Below, one piece after another: positions 23,096 through 34,696 of a DNA stretch of 64,000 nucleotides (position 1 is the stretch's first letter; each line of letters begins with the position of its first letter). Source of the stretch: Bettongia penicillata ogilbyi (lineage: Eukaryota; Chordata; Mammalia; Diprotodontia; Potoroidae); assembly GCA_023548195.1 (NCBI GenBank), contig JAJHZJ010000601.1:1-64000 (forward strand), read 5' to 3'. The notes beneath the pieces were generated by a model. That model saw nothing but the letters and a program-made list of their open reading frames with translations. It had not been told where the DNA came from and searched no databases. Both the position numbers and the translations under genes were made by a program.

Positions 23096-23899
23096 TGACT
23101 TCTGCATCATTACTCAATTAGAGGTTCCTAGTGCTCCTCCTCTCCCCAGGATTGTGCTCAGGGCTGAGATTCAGATGAGTTGCTCAATTTTCCCAGGGGA
23201 TTTAAGCTGAGCTGCTCCCATGATGGAAGCTGCCATCCCACTCGGCCACTGCCACTCAGTACAGCTACCCTGCTGCTGCTGCCATAGTAGCCTAAGGCCT
23301 ATGCTGTGGGGAGGGAGATCCTGCTCTTCTCTTGTCCACCTGAGAAATCCCTTTAAATGACCTTTTAAGCTTTATTTGGCGCTTGTGGTGAGGGATCTGA
23401 GACAGTCCCTGCTGGAGATTCTGCCCTGGATGCCTGTTCTGGTCCTGTTCCTCCCGGGACACACAGCCAGGGCTGGGCTCCACTCTACTCAGTGTCCAGT
23501 GGGATAGATCTTTCCTGTCGGCCTTCCAGGTTATCTTTGGATGAAAATCTCTTCCATTCTGCCATTCTGTAGCTCCTGCTGCTCTAGAATTTGTTGAGAG
23601 TCATTTTTATAGGTATTTTATGGGCTGTGGGGGAAGAATTATAATATGGGAGTCTCCACCATCTTGGACCACCCCCCTTAAGTTTTTTTTCAAGAAATAT
23701 TTTCTTGAATCTCAAAGAAAGTCCAAAAAGTTGCTAAATGCAATGGGACCAAATGAAGAATCATCTATCAAAAAAAATGTATTAAAACACTCACTGTTGT
23801 AGCAGGCACTGATCAGTGCTTATAATTTTTCACACTGATAAGAAACAATAGGCATCTTCCCTTCAATTAGGGATAATTACACTAGCCAACTCCCATCCA

Positions 23900-24110
23900 T
23901 TTATCCATTATTTTTTAATGTACAAAGGTCTTTCTTGTAAAGAATCTTATAGTGTAGGTAATGCAAATAAGATTGTCTCTATTTTGTAGATGAGAAAATA
24001 GAGGAAAAAAGAAGTGAAACGACATGGCCACATTTAAACAGTCAATAAGAGCCTGGACAAGAACTCAGTGTTAGGTCTTCACATGCCCGATCACTATGAC
24101 CTTTTTCACT
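23900..24110 (+). repeat. MIR SINE remnant
   Basis: 'TTTTGTAGATGAGAAAATAGAGG', 'AAGTGAAACGACATGGCCAC', 'AGAGCCTGGACAAGAACTCAG' and 'CCCGATCACTATGACC' fit the MIR 3' half. Confidence 0.6.
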
Positions 24111-24574
24111 GAATCACTCAAGGGAGTACTGATGAATTTTAACAACTGGGTCTCAGAAACAAAAATCAATATATGTTTCAAATTTAATCTGTACGGTAAA
24201 CATGTTCTGTACAAGTTACTTAAATTATATTATCAAAAAACCCCAATAATTCAAGGGATGATTTGTGGCATGTATTGAAATTTGGGATATAAACATCCAT
24301 AATGAAGTTTTAGTAGTTGCATGTAGCAAATAAATTCAAGCCCACTTCAGCATGCTCCTGCTGCTTCCCCTCATCATTTTTCTCAATTTGCAACCCACAT
24401 TCATATAGAAAGTGACCATCTTTAACATTCTCTTGTGGTTTACTTGGAAGAATTTTTTTTAACTTTTCTGTACAGGTCTTTAGGAGTACTCTTGTTGGCT
24501 TTTCTTCCAGTTGTAATAATCAGAGACCTTCCTTAAAATGTGAATGTGTATACAATGGTCTTTGAATATTTTGC

Positions 24575-24725
24575 ATCAGAGTTAATGCTGAAACGAATTC
24601 AACTCAATTCATTTTGACACAACCAGTATGAATTAGATGCCAGACAATTTACTAAACCAAACGATTATAAACATCCATAAATAAAATAGCCCCTGTCCTC
24701 AGGGAAATAGTATTCTGCTAACTAC
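24575..24725 (+). repeat. L2/CORE-SINE tail-like remnant
   Basis: 'ATGAATTAGATGCCAGACAATTTACTAAACC', 'AATAGCCCCTGTCCTCAGGGAAATAGTATTCTG' resembles 'TGTGCCAGGCACTGTGCTAAGC..CAGTCCCTGCCCTCAAGGAGCTTACATTCTA'. Confidence 0.55.
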
Positions 24726-24939
24726 TTCAACATAATATTTTTTGGGTAGTTAATCTTAGAATTCATTCCTTTATGGATGACCTTTTACTGAAATCCATCA
24801 AGGATTATGGTCTGAGTGGATTAGTTATTATCAATTAATTATTCAGTAATTTAATAGCAGTTTCATATACATACTATATAGAAGATACAAATGCAAGAAT
24901 CCTTTACCTTATATTCCAATACAGAGGTTCATTACCCAA

Positions 24940-25215
24940 TATAAACATATAGCACTTGTATAATGCTTTCAAGATACAAAACACGATACAAATATTTTCT
25001 CTTTATAACAAAACAAGAATCTCATTGTGGCAATGACTTAAAGAGAGCATTATTGTCATCTTCATTTTACAGATGTGAAAACAAAGGTAAAAAGAGGTTA
25101 AGCATCTATACTTAGGATCAAAGAGCTGGTAAGTGTCTGAGGTATTACTTGAACTAAGATATTCCTTGAGTCCAAATATATCATCTTATCCACAAAACCA
25201 TGATCTCTCTTTGAA
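24940..25215 (+). repeat. MIR SINE
   Basis: 'ATAGCACTTGTATAATGCTTTCAAGATAC', 'TCATTTTACAGATGTGAAAAC', 'AGAGGTTAAGCATCT', 'AGAGCTGGTAAGTGTCTGAGG', ending 'TTATCCACAAAACCATGATC'. Confidence 0.7.
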
Positions 25216-25279
25216 AATGCCTAAGATCTCTGAGTGTTCTAAATCTGACTTTATCTGTCTAAATGCCTGTGAAAAAATG

Positions 25280-25400
25280 TAGAAGAAAGACAGGCTTGTT
25301 ACTAAGAAGCCTTGGTTTCAAATGCTACTTCTGTGACAAACTGGCTGTGTGACACTGGAAAATCATTTCTCTTCTGTCAAGGAAACTCCCTAAGGCAGGG
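25280..25400 (+). repeat. MIR/CORE-SINE remnant
   Basis: 'AGACAGGCTTGTTACTAAGAAGCCTTGGTTTCAAATGC' and 'GACAAACTGGCTGTGTGACACTGGAAAATCA' match the 'AGACCTGGGTTCAAATCC..TAGCTGTGTGACC' part of MIR. Confidence 0.6.
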
Positions 25401-25779
25401 AAGATTCCAGTCTGCATTGACAGAAGGATTTCCTCATGAATGACTTCCTTTGGTCAGGGATATTGCACATCTACTAATTTTCCCTTTCCTATTTAGTCTG
25501 TTTCTTGTCTAATGTCACCTAGTAAAGGTGAGAATCTTGGTTTATTCTGTTCCTTGACTCCAAATACAATATGTTTTGCACTATATTGTGCTCAATGCCC
25601 TTTGTGAAATTGTGAAAAATCTCAGCCTTCATGAAACTACACATTGTAGTTGCAAAGCAGGGATAGATTCCATGTTTGTCTAGCATAAGACAAAGGACAT
25701 TTTTTCTTGGTCCTGGTTTCTTCAACTCCATAGATCTCAAATATTTCTAGTTTCTTCTGGATAATGAGTGAAATTTAAA

Positions 25780-26003
25780 TAATATTTTTGATGGCTATAA
25801 AATTCTTTACAAATATTTAATTCTATCTTCACAGAAATCCAACATAGCTTCTATTAATATGCACATTTTACAGATAAAGAAACTTAGGCATGGAGAAGTT
25901 AAATAAATTGGCCAGGGTCACTTAAATGATGTCTGAGGATTCTTTGAAGCATAGGTCTTCATGATTTCTTATGCAGTCTTCTATCCACTCTGCCATCTTG
26001 TTT
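25780..26003 (+). repeat. MIR SINE
   Basis: 'AATTCTTTACAAATATTTAATTCTATC', 'CATTTTACAGATAAAGAAACTTAGGC', 'GAAGTTAAATAAATTGGCCAGGGTCAC', 'CTTCTATCCACTCTGCCATC'. Confidence 0.7.
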
Positions 26004-26109
26004 ATAGGAAACATTATTTTCTTCAGTATAAATTTACTGTGAACATATTATTTCATTATTGATTTGTGAATTGTCTGTTCAATTTCTATTATTATCATAC
26101 ATCATTTTC

Positions 26110-26345
26110 AGGGTCGGATGAGGAAAAGTGAATAGAAATCTGTGTCACAAATACTCAGGTTGAAATGCCCCATCTTAATGAAAATTAACTTCATTATATC
26201 ACTACGTTCATTGATAAATCATTTGAATCATGTGGGTCTCAATTTCGTTATTGTTAAATAGGCTATCAATAGCAGTGGTACCAACCTCATAAATTAATGC
26301 AATGGTTAAAGGGGAAAACAAATATTACGTTCATAATGAATTTTT
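26110..26345 (+). repeat. MIR SINE remnant
   Basis: 'AATCATTTGAATCATGTGGGTCTCAATTTCG', 'AATAGCAGTGGTACCAACCTCATAAA' follow the MIR 3' half order. Confidence 0.5.
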
Positions 26346-26510
26346 AAAATCCATGTAAATATCTGCTGAAATTACTATTTTATTAGAATTAACATTTTCT
26401 GGTTAACTAAACTAGTGGTTCCTTGGAACGATTGCTGAACATCATTCAAAACTTTCTCTTAAGTAAAAACTCTTGGAGAATTAATGTTTTCTTGATAAGA
26501 CTAGAAATAT

Positions 26511-26538
26511 ATTCTTATCTCTCTATTCATTTTCACAG
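26511..26538 (+). promoter_or_regulatory. Candidate splice acceptor for the olfactory receptor coding exon
   Basis: A pyrimidine-rich tract ends in TTTTCACAG at 26,538, 102 bases before the preferred ATG. Olfactory receptor genes usually have non-coding 5' exons spliced to a single coding exon shortly upstream of the ATG, and this is the best acceptor in the right place. Use is inferred. Confidence 0.5.
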
Positions 26539-26640
26539 AAGTGAGGTAGAATACCTTCTGGACCAATCCAATAACATACACCACAAATGAAAACCTCATC
26601 TATTTTCATCTCATTTGTGAAGGCCTTCCCAATGGACAAG

Positions 26641-27579
26641 ATGACTAAGCAGAATTATACTGCACCAACTGAGTTTATTTTTATTGGCTTCACAGATTAC
26701 CCTCCACTCAAAATCATTCTCTTCCTTTTGTTTTTGGTCATCTATATTTTGACCTTGGTGGGAAACATTGGTTTGATAGTCCTGGTTAATATTAATTCTA
26801 ATCTTCAGACTCCCATGTATTATTTTCTCAGTAATCTCTCCTTTCTAGACCTCAGCTATTCGACAGCTATAACCCCTAAGATGCTAGCTAACTTCTTATC
26901 TTATAAGAAGAGCATTTCCCTGTATGGTTGTGCCCTTCAAATGTATTTCTTTGCTTGCTTTGCTGATGCGGAATGTCTGATTCTAGCTGCAATGGCCTTT
27001 GACCGCTATGCAGCTATCTGTAAACCATTGACATATTCAACACTTATGTCCAGGAAAGTGTGTGTTTCCTTCATTGTCTTGGCTTATTTCAGTGGAGGCA
27101 TGATTTCACTGGTCCATGTATCTCTCACCTTCAGGTTGCCATTCTGCAGGTCCCATGTCATCAATCACTTTTTCTGTGACATACCACCATTACTAGCTTT
27201 GTCTTGTGCCAGTACCTCCCTCAATGAACTTCTGCTTTTTGCTTTATGCAGCTTCATCCAGACCAGCACTTTTGTGATCATTTTCATTTCTTACTCCTGT
27301 ATCCTTATTACAGTCCTGAACATCAAGTCATCTGGAGGAAGAAGTAAGACCTTTTCCACTTGTGCTTCCCACCTAATAGCTGTAACTTTATTCTATGGGA
27401 CACTTTTGTTCATGTACTTACGTCCCACAACCAAATACTCCCCAGACACAGATAAAGTGATTGCTGTTTTTTATACTGTGGTCTTCCCCATGTTTAACCC
27501 TTTTATATACAGTTTCAGAAACAAAGATGTGAAAAATGCACTCAAGAAAACATTGGACAGGATGTCTCCAAACGAGTAA
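26641..27579 (+). CDS. Olfactory receptor, class II (tetrapod-type), intact
   Basis: Odorant-binding G-protein-coupled receptor of olfactory neuron cilia; couples to Golf and cAMP. The intronless ORF of 312 codons has a typical N terminus with an N-glycosylation site (N5-Y-T), GN at 41-42 in TM1, [13 protein letters not shown] (55-67) in TM2, C97 for the TM3 disulfide, [10 protein letters not shown] (118-127), Cys 169/179/189 in loop 2, SY at 217-218, [10 protein letters not shown] (236-245) and [12 protein letters not shown] (283-294). All seven membrane segments are present. I chose the ATG at 26,641 because it gives the usual ~23 residues before TM1; in-frame ATGs at 26,587 and 26,632 would add 18 or 3. 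By eye it sits near the OR5/OR8/OR9 group, but I cannot assign a subfamily. Three Leu-to-Phe changes in the TM7 motif are unusual. It stands alone in repeat-rich DNA; an OR cluster may extend outside the window. Confidence 0.95.
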   Translation: MTKQNYTAPTEFIFIGFTDYPPLKIILFLLFLVIYILTLVGNIGLIVLVNINSNLQTPMYYFLSNLSFLDLSYSTAITPKMLANFLSYKKSISLYGCALQMYFFACFADAECLILAAMAFDRYAAICKPLTYSTLMSRKVCVSFIVLAYFSGGMISLVHVSLTFRLPFCRSHVINHFFCDIPPLLALSCASTSLNELLLFALCSFIQTSTFVIIFISYSCILITVLNIKSSGGRSKTFSTCASHLIAVTLFYGTLLFMYLRPTTKYSPDTDKVIAVFYTVVFPMFNPFIYSFRNKDVKNALKKTLDRMSPNE

Positions 27580-27594
27580 TGCCATAGGATAAGA

Positions 27595-27725
27595 AAATTT
27601 CAGTATCTTAGAGCTGAAAAGGGCCCTATAATATATGTAGCTTAAACAATAACTATTTTGTATTATGCTCCCAAGAAATTAGTTTTAACACCTCTAGTCA
27701 CCCCACTACTCTCTGAGAAAGTTTA
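27595..27725 (+). repeat. MIR-like remnant after the receptor gene
   Basis: 'ATCTTAGAGCTGAAAAGGGCCCTATAA' resembles the 'TAGAGCTGGAAGGGACCTTAGAG' start of a common MIR-type segment. Weak. Confidence 0.4.
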
Positions 27726-28505
27726 TTGTGTCTTGGGATGATTCTAAGCATTAAGAAAGTTAATTGGAAAGGAAGTTCATTGTATTATGAGGAGACCAAC
27801 TTTCCAATTTTTGGTTAGTACAGAATAGATTTCTCAGACATAAAATTTTCTCCAGTTGGCAGTCTGACCCTTAAAGGATGACAACCAATTAAAAATAGAT
27901 TATATAAATTGTCCCTTGGAAAAGCATATTATTTTAGCTGGCAGTGAACTATAAAAACGGAGGGGATTAATATGTTAGTGTTGTGAATTGCACACTTGGC
28001 TTCTAGGGTCATTGACTTAAAAACAGAAAAATTTACTAAACTGCATCTAGGGAAATAATCCCTAGTAATGGGACTTGTCAGACGAAAGGAAAAGAGATTT
28101 CCCACACTTTTCTGAATAAAGAGACAAAACGCTGAGTAGTTTCGATTAGAGACCTGACAACAGAGTTCAGTTTACTTGGTTCAGATCTTTCCTTTGATCT
28201 ATGCTGATTATATAAACAGTGTCAATTTGCCTAATCTCAGATTGTCTAGGAGAGATCTAAGAGTCTACGTTTCAGAGAATGCTCTAACTTGCATTAGTTA
28301 CTTTTGTTAGGAATTCTCAACACGAGTGAAATCACAGGCCCACCATATATCCTTTCTGAACAAATATAGGAGTCATGAACTTAAACTAGACCTTAATCTT
28401 CTTAATCAGGGAAAATACAGTCCAGTTAATCAGAAGTAGATAGATATAAAAACTACTTGTTTTGCTGGGGATTTTCACTTTTTGACTGCCTGTTCTGTCA
28501 AGTAA
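27726..28505. other. 3' flank of the olfactory receptor
   Basis: No gene or clear transposon. An AATAAA at 28,115-28,120, about 540 bases past the stop, could serve as the receptor's polyadenylation signal; AT-rich DNA makes chance occurrence likely. Confidence 0.35.
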
Positions 28506-29056
28506 TTGTTCATCCTTCATTTTTGAAGAGGACCAATGACACAGTGATGTCTTAAGTTGAGTGTGAAGTGGATTTCAGTGAGGCAGAATGGCACAATTCT
28601 TTCAGCTGAATTTTCTCTCCCTGAGTCATTAAAATCCAGTGACAAGAAAAAAGTCAGAATGACTGGCAAATACCCAGGATCTAGAGGATGACTTTGATGT
28701 CTGACCAAGTTCTATCTGCTCCACAGCATCTGCTTCAGGTTTTGGAAAAAAATTATTCTCATGCACCCATTTCACTGGAGGATGTCTCCATGTGTTGAAG
28801 GTAAGCATCCTCTTGACTTTTAAATTTGTTTGAGAACTTTTTGTTAACTCCGCCTTGGCTTACCTAGTGATCCAATGAAGTTTTCCTGGGATGTGAACGC
28901 TGCACATTGCTACAGTTTCTTGGATACCCAGGTGAGAGAGTTGGGAAAGAAGTACAAACTAATGTTGGATGAGAAGCTCTGAAAAGGGCCCATCAAGACC
29001 TCGTACCAGAGATTCTAGTCCTCCAGGACATCACATATATCCCTGTTTTCAAATCT
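28506..29056 (+). repeat. ~550 bp dispersed repeat, copy 2
   Basis: Second copy of the repeat at 7622-8190, same orientation. Starts 'TTCATCCTTCATTTTTGAAGAGGACCAATGACA', includes 'GTGATGTCTTAAG', 'GTGGATTTCAGTGAGGCAGAATGGCACAA', 'CATTAAAATCCAGTGACAAG', 'AGGATGACTTTGATGTCTGACCAAG', and ends 'AGAGATTCTAGTCCTCCAGGACATC'. Better preserved than copy 1. Confidence 0.72.
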
Positions 29057-29705
29057 CTAGTGTCCAGAAATTCTAAAGGTCAGTGGCTGCAGAGAAAATG
29101 TTCCTTAAGTTGGAGCAATTGTTCTCTTACTCAGAAAACTTCAAAAGACAAATGAATTAGTGGAGAGACTAAATTACCTTGTCCATGATGCAGCCTAAGT
29201 TATCAAATCTGAAATTGTTCATTTCTGTGTTTTGCTACTTAGCAAAAGTAGAAGTAGACTCTGGGTTCTCAGGCAATATCTCAATTGGTTTTATTATGTG
29301 ATTATGAATGGTATTTTCAGATGCAAAATTTTAAGGAATTAAATATGACAGGTCAGTGAGAGAGACTTCTGGGCTGGCCGAGAGGGGAGCGGGGTGTCTC
29401 TGTGACTTGAGCCCCCTCAGGGGGCAGCAGCAGAGGCAGCGGCAGCCTGTGACTCCCCAAGCAGGCAGGAGCTCAGGGCCATTACTGAAGGTCTCTGCAT
29501 AAACCCCCTGAGGGAACTGAGCCTGGGAGACTGCGTGCCCCACCCAAAAACCAGAATCGAAGCTTACATTGAATAGCAGCCCCGCCCGCCCCTGAAAGCC
29601 CCGAGGCTGGGGAGCAACATTTGAATCTCAGACCCCAAGGACTGGTTGAGCAGAACTAGGCGGGGGTGGAGAGGAATCTCAGAAGTCAGGTAACTGGTTG
29701 GGAAA

Positions 29706-30795
29706 ATACCCAGAAAAGGGAAGAAAAATAAGACCATGGAAAGCTATTTTCTTGGGGGACAGATATTCCTGCCTCTCAGTTCTGATGACAAGGAACTATT
29801 CTTGCCATCAGGGAAAGACGTAGAGATCGGGGCCTCTCTATCCCAGACATCCGAGGTGGATGTCCGGTGGGCTCAGGAAATGGAAGAGCTCAAAAAGGAT
29901 TTTGAAAATCAAGTTAGACAGGTGGAGGAAAAACTGGGAAGAAAAATGAGAGAGATGCAACAAAAGCATGAAAAACGGGTCAATACCTTGCTAAAGGAGA
30001 CCCAAAAAATGCTAAAGAAAATAACACCTTGAAAAATAGGCTCACTCAATTGGAAAAGAGGTTCAAAAAGCCAATGAGGAGAAGAATGCTTTCAAAAGCA
30101 GAATTAGCCAAATGGAAAAAGAGGTTCAAAAGCTCACTGAAGAAAATAGTTCTCTCAAAATTTGAATGGAACAGATGGAGGCTAATGACTTTATGAGAAA
30201 CCAAGAAATCACAAAACAAAACGAAAAGAATGAAAAAATGGAAGAAAATGCGAAATATCTCATTGGAAAAACAACTGACCTGGAAAAGAGATCCAGGAGA
30301 GACAATTTAAAAATTGTGGGACTACCTGAAAGTCATGATCAGAAAAAGAGCCTAGACACCATCTTTTATGAAATTATCAAGGAAAACTTCCCTGACATTC
30401 TAGAACCAGAGGGCAAAATAAGTATTGAAGGAATCCATCAATCACCGCCTGAAAGAGATGCAAGAAGAGAAACTCCTAGGAACATTGTGGCCAAATTCCA
30501 GAGTTCCCAGGTCAAGGAGAAAATCTTGCAAGCAGCTAGAAAGAAACAATTCCAGTATTGTGGTAATACAATCAGGATAACACAAGATCTAGCAGCTTCT
30601 ACATTAAGGGATCGAAGGGAGCGGAATAGGATATTCCAGAAGTTAAAGGAACTAGGACTCAAACCAAGAATCACCTACCCAGCAAAACTGAGTATAATAC
30701 TTTAGGGGAAAATATGGTCTTTCAATGAAACAGAAGACTTTCAAGCATTCTTGATGAAAAGACCAGAGCTGAAAAGAAATTTGACTTTCAAACAC
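29706..30795 (+). pseudogene. HAL1 ORF1, copy d
   Basis: ORF1-type RNA-binding protein, 'ESYF' subtype (KNKTMESYFLGGQ). The expected start codon reads ATA (29,706-29,708); the first in-frame ATG is 29,736, inside the PCNA-box-like motif. A frameshift near 30,008 (poly-A run) breaks the coiled coil and a TGA at about 30,163 follows. The RRM-like region (SRRDNLKIVGLPE) and C-terminal domain are readable to a TAG at 30,703-30,705. Confidence 0.85.
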
Positions 30796-30933
30796 AAGAA
30801 TGAGAAGAAGCATGAAAAAGTAAACAGCAAAGAGAAGTCATAAGAGACTTACCAAAGGTGAACTGCTTGCATTCCTACATGGAAAGACAATATTTGTAAC
30901 TCTTAAAACTTTTCAGTATCTGAGTAGTTGGTG

Positions 30934-30990
30934 AGACCACACACACACACATACACACACACACATGTACACGTGTGCACGCACACACAC
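30934..30990. repeat. (CA)n microsatellite in HAL1 copy d
   Basis: CACACA units with TACACA and GTGCACGC interruptions at the standard 3' UTR position. Confidence 0.85.
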
Positions 30991-31324
30991 ATCCACACTT
31001 GAAGGCACATACAGAGACAGAGAGCACAGAATGAATTGAATACGTTGGGATCATATCTTAAAAGAAATTAAGATAAACGGGGAGACAGTGGGGGGAGAGA
31101 GGGTGAAATGGAATGGTGTAAATTATATCTCATTCAAGAAGCAAATAGGAGACTTTTTAGTGGAGGAAAAAGAGGAGAGCTGAGGAGAAAAACATGAAGT
31201 TTACCCTCATCACATTCGACTAAAGGAAGGAATAAAATGCACACTCATTTTGGTATGAAAAGCTATCTTACAATACAGGAAAGTGGGGGAGAAAGAGATA
31301 AGCAGGGTGGGAGGGATGATGGAA

Positions 31325-31345
31325 GGGAGGGCAATGGGAGGAGGG
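31325..31345 (+). other. G-quadruplex-type motif, HAL1 copy d 3' UTR
   Basis: Four GGG runs with loops A, CAAT and AGGA. Same position and spacing as in copies a, g and i. Confidence 0.6.
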
Positions 31346-31830
31346 AACAATTTGACGTCAACACTCGGGGAGGGACAGGATCAAAAGACAGAAGAGAAAC
31401 AATGGGGGAGGGCAGGATAGGATGGAGGGAAATACAGTTAGTCTTATACAACAGGACTATTATGGAAGTCATTTGCAAAACTACACAGATATGGCCTATA
31501 TTGAATTGCCTGCCTTCCCAAAGGGAATGGGTGGGGAGGGTGGGATGGGAGAATTTGGAACTCAAAATTTTAGGAACAACTGTTTAGTATTGTTCTTGCT
31601 ACTAGGAAATAAGAAATACAGTTAATGGGGAATAGAAAGTCATCTGGCCCTTCAGCACAAAAGAGAAAATGGGGACAAGAGAAGGGAGGGATGACAGAAG
31701 AGAAGGCAGATTGGAGATAGGGAAAATTAGAATGCTTGGTGTATTGGGGTGGGGGAGGGGATAAATGGGGAGTAAATTTGAAACCCAAAATTTTTGGAAA
31801 ATGAATGTAAAAAGTTAAATAAATAAATTT

Positions 31831-33390
31831 TTATTTTTAAAAAAAGCAATCTAAGTTAAAATGTGTAGGGTTTTTTATATAATTTATCGTAGGGGAAAAA
31901 TGGAACAACTAGATTTTACTGAGTAAATGATTGACATAACCAGACATGTGCTTGAGGGGAAAAAATATCACTTTCCTGTTTTGTGGAAGATAGATTGTAT
32001 TAGAGAGGGATTTGAAGTAGAAAAAGCAATTGGGTAATAACTGTTAATAGTCTAAGTTAGACATGACAAGGTCCTGAATTAAGGTGGAAGTTAAATGAGT
32101 ACTATGAAGACAACTGATTTGACTGATCTTATGAAAGGAAAGATATTCCATCCTTGTCCAGGGATTTAAAATTAAGCAATCAATTGATCAAGCTACATAC
32201 ATTATTAAATCATATACAGTGGAATCAAGTACCAAAATCAATTTTTTTTTTAAGTTTCTCATCCAATCCATGTTTTAGGAACAATCAGCTCTACAAAATC
32301 ATAATGGGCAATTCTTTCTCCAATATACAGTTGAATGCATCTAAATTTTGGGAATCAAATATGTGGCAACGGATATAGTCCTCTTTCTACACTTTATTAT
32401 ACTTTAACACTAAAGTCTTCCTCCGATGACTCTGCAATGGTGAACTTATATTGACTACGTTACATCTATTAAAATAAATTGCCTGTGTCATTTCAATTAC
32501 ACGGAACATAAAATCACTTTTGACATGCTATAAACCTATTTCTGGGACTTATATAAAGTTAGCAAACTAGTAAGTAATAAGAGACTTGCGGGGGAAGAGA
32601 AGTAGAAGTTTTTAAGTCAAGATACTATAAAGGAATACTACAAGAAGGAGAAGAAGACTCCTGGTTACAGCCTTTGACTCTGTATCAGCAGGAGGGAAGT
32701 CTTATGAATTTCAGACCACTAAAGATTCAGACTTTTTATCCATATCTAAGAAGTACTTCAGCAAAAGTAGTGATCCTGTAGTGCCTGCATCAGGAGCAAA
32801 GTACAAATCAGAAATTATGAGAAAAGCAGTAATCAGGAATATATAAGGAATCCATTAGAAATGGTATAATTATGTTACAGGGAAACTTCATGAAAAATTC
32901 ATGATGTGAGAAAAAACTTCCAGAAATAATCACGTTATCCATATTAATCACTAAAAGTTGAAAATATACACTCGAATTCTGTACACACTTATGGGAAAGT
33001 ATGACACAGATTTGGGTAGGAAAATTTTGGATGAATTATCTTGCAGTGGTAAGCATTAATTTCTTAATTCCTTGAGCTTGTCTAACTAACACACATTAAC
33101 TGAAAGATTATAATGGGAAAACATTGATATAGGTTTGTCAGCTATAACTTTGGAAAGACTAACTCCTTAGAAATGTTACTACAAATCTTAGAAGATACAT
33201 AAAAAGAAAATAGGAAAGAGCTCTGCTAATGAGCGTAGGACTTAGAGAGAACGAGTTTACCCAGAAATTCTTGATCTAAGGTGTGATACATTTAGGCCAT
33301 AAAACCTCAATTTAATTAATCGAGGAAAAGAACAAATTAAAATCCCCAATAAAGAACCAAAATGGGAATCTGGAAAATTACAGGCAAGAT
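31831..33390. other. Single-copy DNA, nothing recognised
   Basis: AT-rich, no long ORF, no clear repeat or RNA gene. Confidence 0.5.
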
Positions 33391-33631
33391 TATTTTTTTA
33401 ATTATTAATTTTATTTATTTTCAGTGTTCTACAATCACTACCATATCACTCAGATTTTTTCCCCCAACACCCCCCCACACACCTTCCCCCTACGTCCCTG
33501 AGATGGCATGCTATTTTATATAGGTACTGCACATACATTCCTATTAAACACATTTTTCGCTATAGTCATACTGTGTAGAATAATTAAAATGAATGTGAGA
33601 AATCAAATAACAAACCAAAATGTAATACACA

Positions 33632-33676
<45 letters not shown>

Positions 33677-34696
33677 GATCTTTTACATTCCACCATTGAA
33701 TTCCACATTTCTTTCTTTGGATGTAGAAGACATTTTCCCTTAAAAGTCCATTGGGAAATTTTTAAGTCCTTGCATTGCAATGAAGTTCCAAGTCTACCAG
33801 AAAAATTCCTCGAACACTGTGGTGGTTCTGTGTACAAAGTTCTCTTGCTTCTGCTCCTTTCATTCAGCATCAGTTCATATAAGTCTTTCCAGGTTTCTCT
33901 GAAGTCTTCCTGTTCATCATTTCTTATAGCAAAATAGTATTCCATTGCATTCATACACAATTTATTCAGCCATTCCCCAACTGGTGGGCATCCCCTTGAT
34001 TACCAGTTTCTGGCCACCACAAAGAGTACTGATATAAATACTTTTGTACATGTGGGACCCTTTTCCATTAGTATGATCTCTTGCGGATACAGTCCTAGAA
34101 GCGGTATTGTTGGATCAAAGGGTGTACACATTTTTGCAGCCCTTTCGCCATAGTTCCAAATTGCTCTCCAAAATGGTTGGATCAGCTCACAGCTCCACCA
34201 AAAAAGAATTAGTTTTCCAACTCTCCCACATCCTGTCCAACTTTTGCCATCCTCCTGTTCTGTCATCTTTACCAAGCTGATGTGGTACCTTAGAGTTCTT
34301 TTGATTTGCATCTCTCTAAACAATAGTGATTTAGAGCATTTTTTCATATGATTATAGATATCTTTAATTTCTTCCTCTGAAAAGTGCCTATTCATGTCCT
34401 TTGACCATTTATCAATTGGGGAATGACTTGTATTTTATGTATTTCACTCAGTTCTCTATATATTCTAGAAATGAGACCTTTATCACAAACACTACCTGCA
34501 AAAATTCTTTTCCAGTTTTCTGCATCCCTCTGAATCTTGGTTGCATTAGGTTTGGTTGTGCAAAAACTTTTCAGTTTAATGTACTCACAATTATCCGTCT
34601 TGTACTTCATAATGCTTTCTTTCTTTTCTTTAGTCAAAAATCCTTCCCTTCTCCATAAATCTGATAAATACACTATTCCTTGCTCCACCAAAGGGG
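33391..34696 (-). mobile_element. Antisense L1 3' end (3' UTR and ORF2 C-terminal part)
   Basis: From left: T/A-rich 3' end, 3' UTR with (CA)n, then ORF2 C-terminal sequence on the minus strand (YYFAIRNDEQEDFRETWKDLY; IKDIYNHMKKCSKSLLFREMQIK; KSFCTTKPNATKI). It stops abruptly at 34,696, where ORF1-type sequence in the opposite orientation begins. Several stops and shifts; the Cys-rich motif is decayed (LFWWSC). Confidence 0.85.
33632..33676. repeat. (CA)n microsatellite in an L1 3' UTR
   Basis: About 20 uninterrupted CA units. Confidence 0.9.

Larger units (their letters stand above)
21425..23680 (-). mobile_element. Old antisense HAL1, copy c, internally deleted
   Basis: T-rich 3' end at about 21,425, 3' UTR to about 22,500, a shortened ORF1 (22,505-23,095) and 5' UTR ending CACCATCTTGGACCACCCCCC. 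It is more diverged than copies a, b, g and i. About 470 bp encoding the ORF1 C-terminal domain is missing: the 3' UTR joins directly to the RRM-like region near 22,505. Confidence 0.82.
23681..26510. other. Upstream flank of the olfactory receptor: SINE-sprinkled, no other gene
   Basis: AT-rich sequence holding MIR/CORE and L2-like remnants (listed separately). No second receptor gene and no conserved upstream exon could be recognised. Confidence 0.5.
29350..31830 (+). mobile_element. HAL1, copy d, 5'-truncated
   Basis: Begins inside the 5' UTR at CAGGTCAGTGAGAGAGAC, so about 250-300 bp of 5' end are missing, as is usual for LINE copies. ORF1 at 29,706-30,795, 3' UTR with (CA)n at about 30,934-30,985, and the end ATGAATGTAAAAAGTTAAATAAATAAA. 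I cannot see a convincing target-site duplication. Confidence 0.88.

Noticed and set aside
26587..26640. Longer start for the olfactory receptor (ATG at 26,587)
   Set aside because: It would add 18 hydrophobic/basic residues before the normal N terminus with its N-glycosylation site; receptors of this type normally start close to that site.
29300..29360. Target-site duplication for HAL1 copy d
   Set aside because: The AT-rich flanks (AATTAAATATGA against TTTTTATTTTTAAAA) offer only chance matches.
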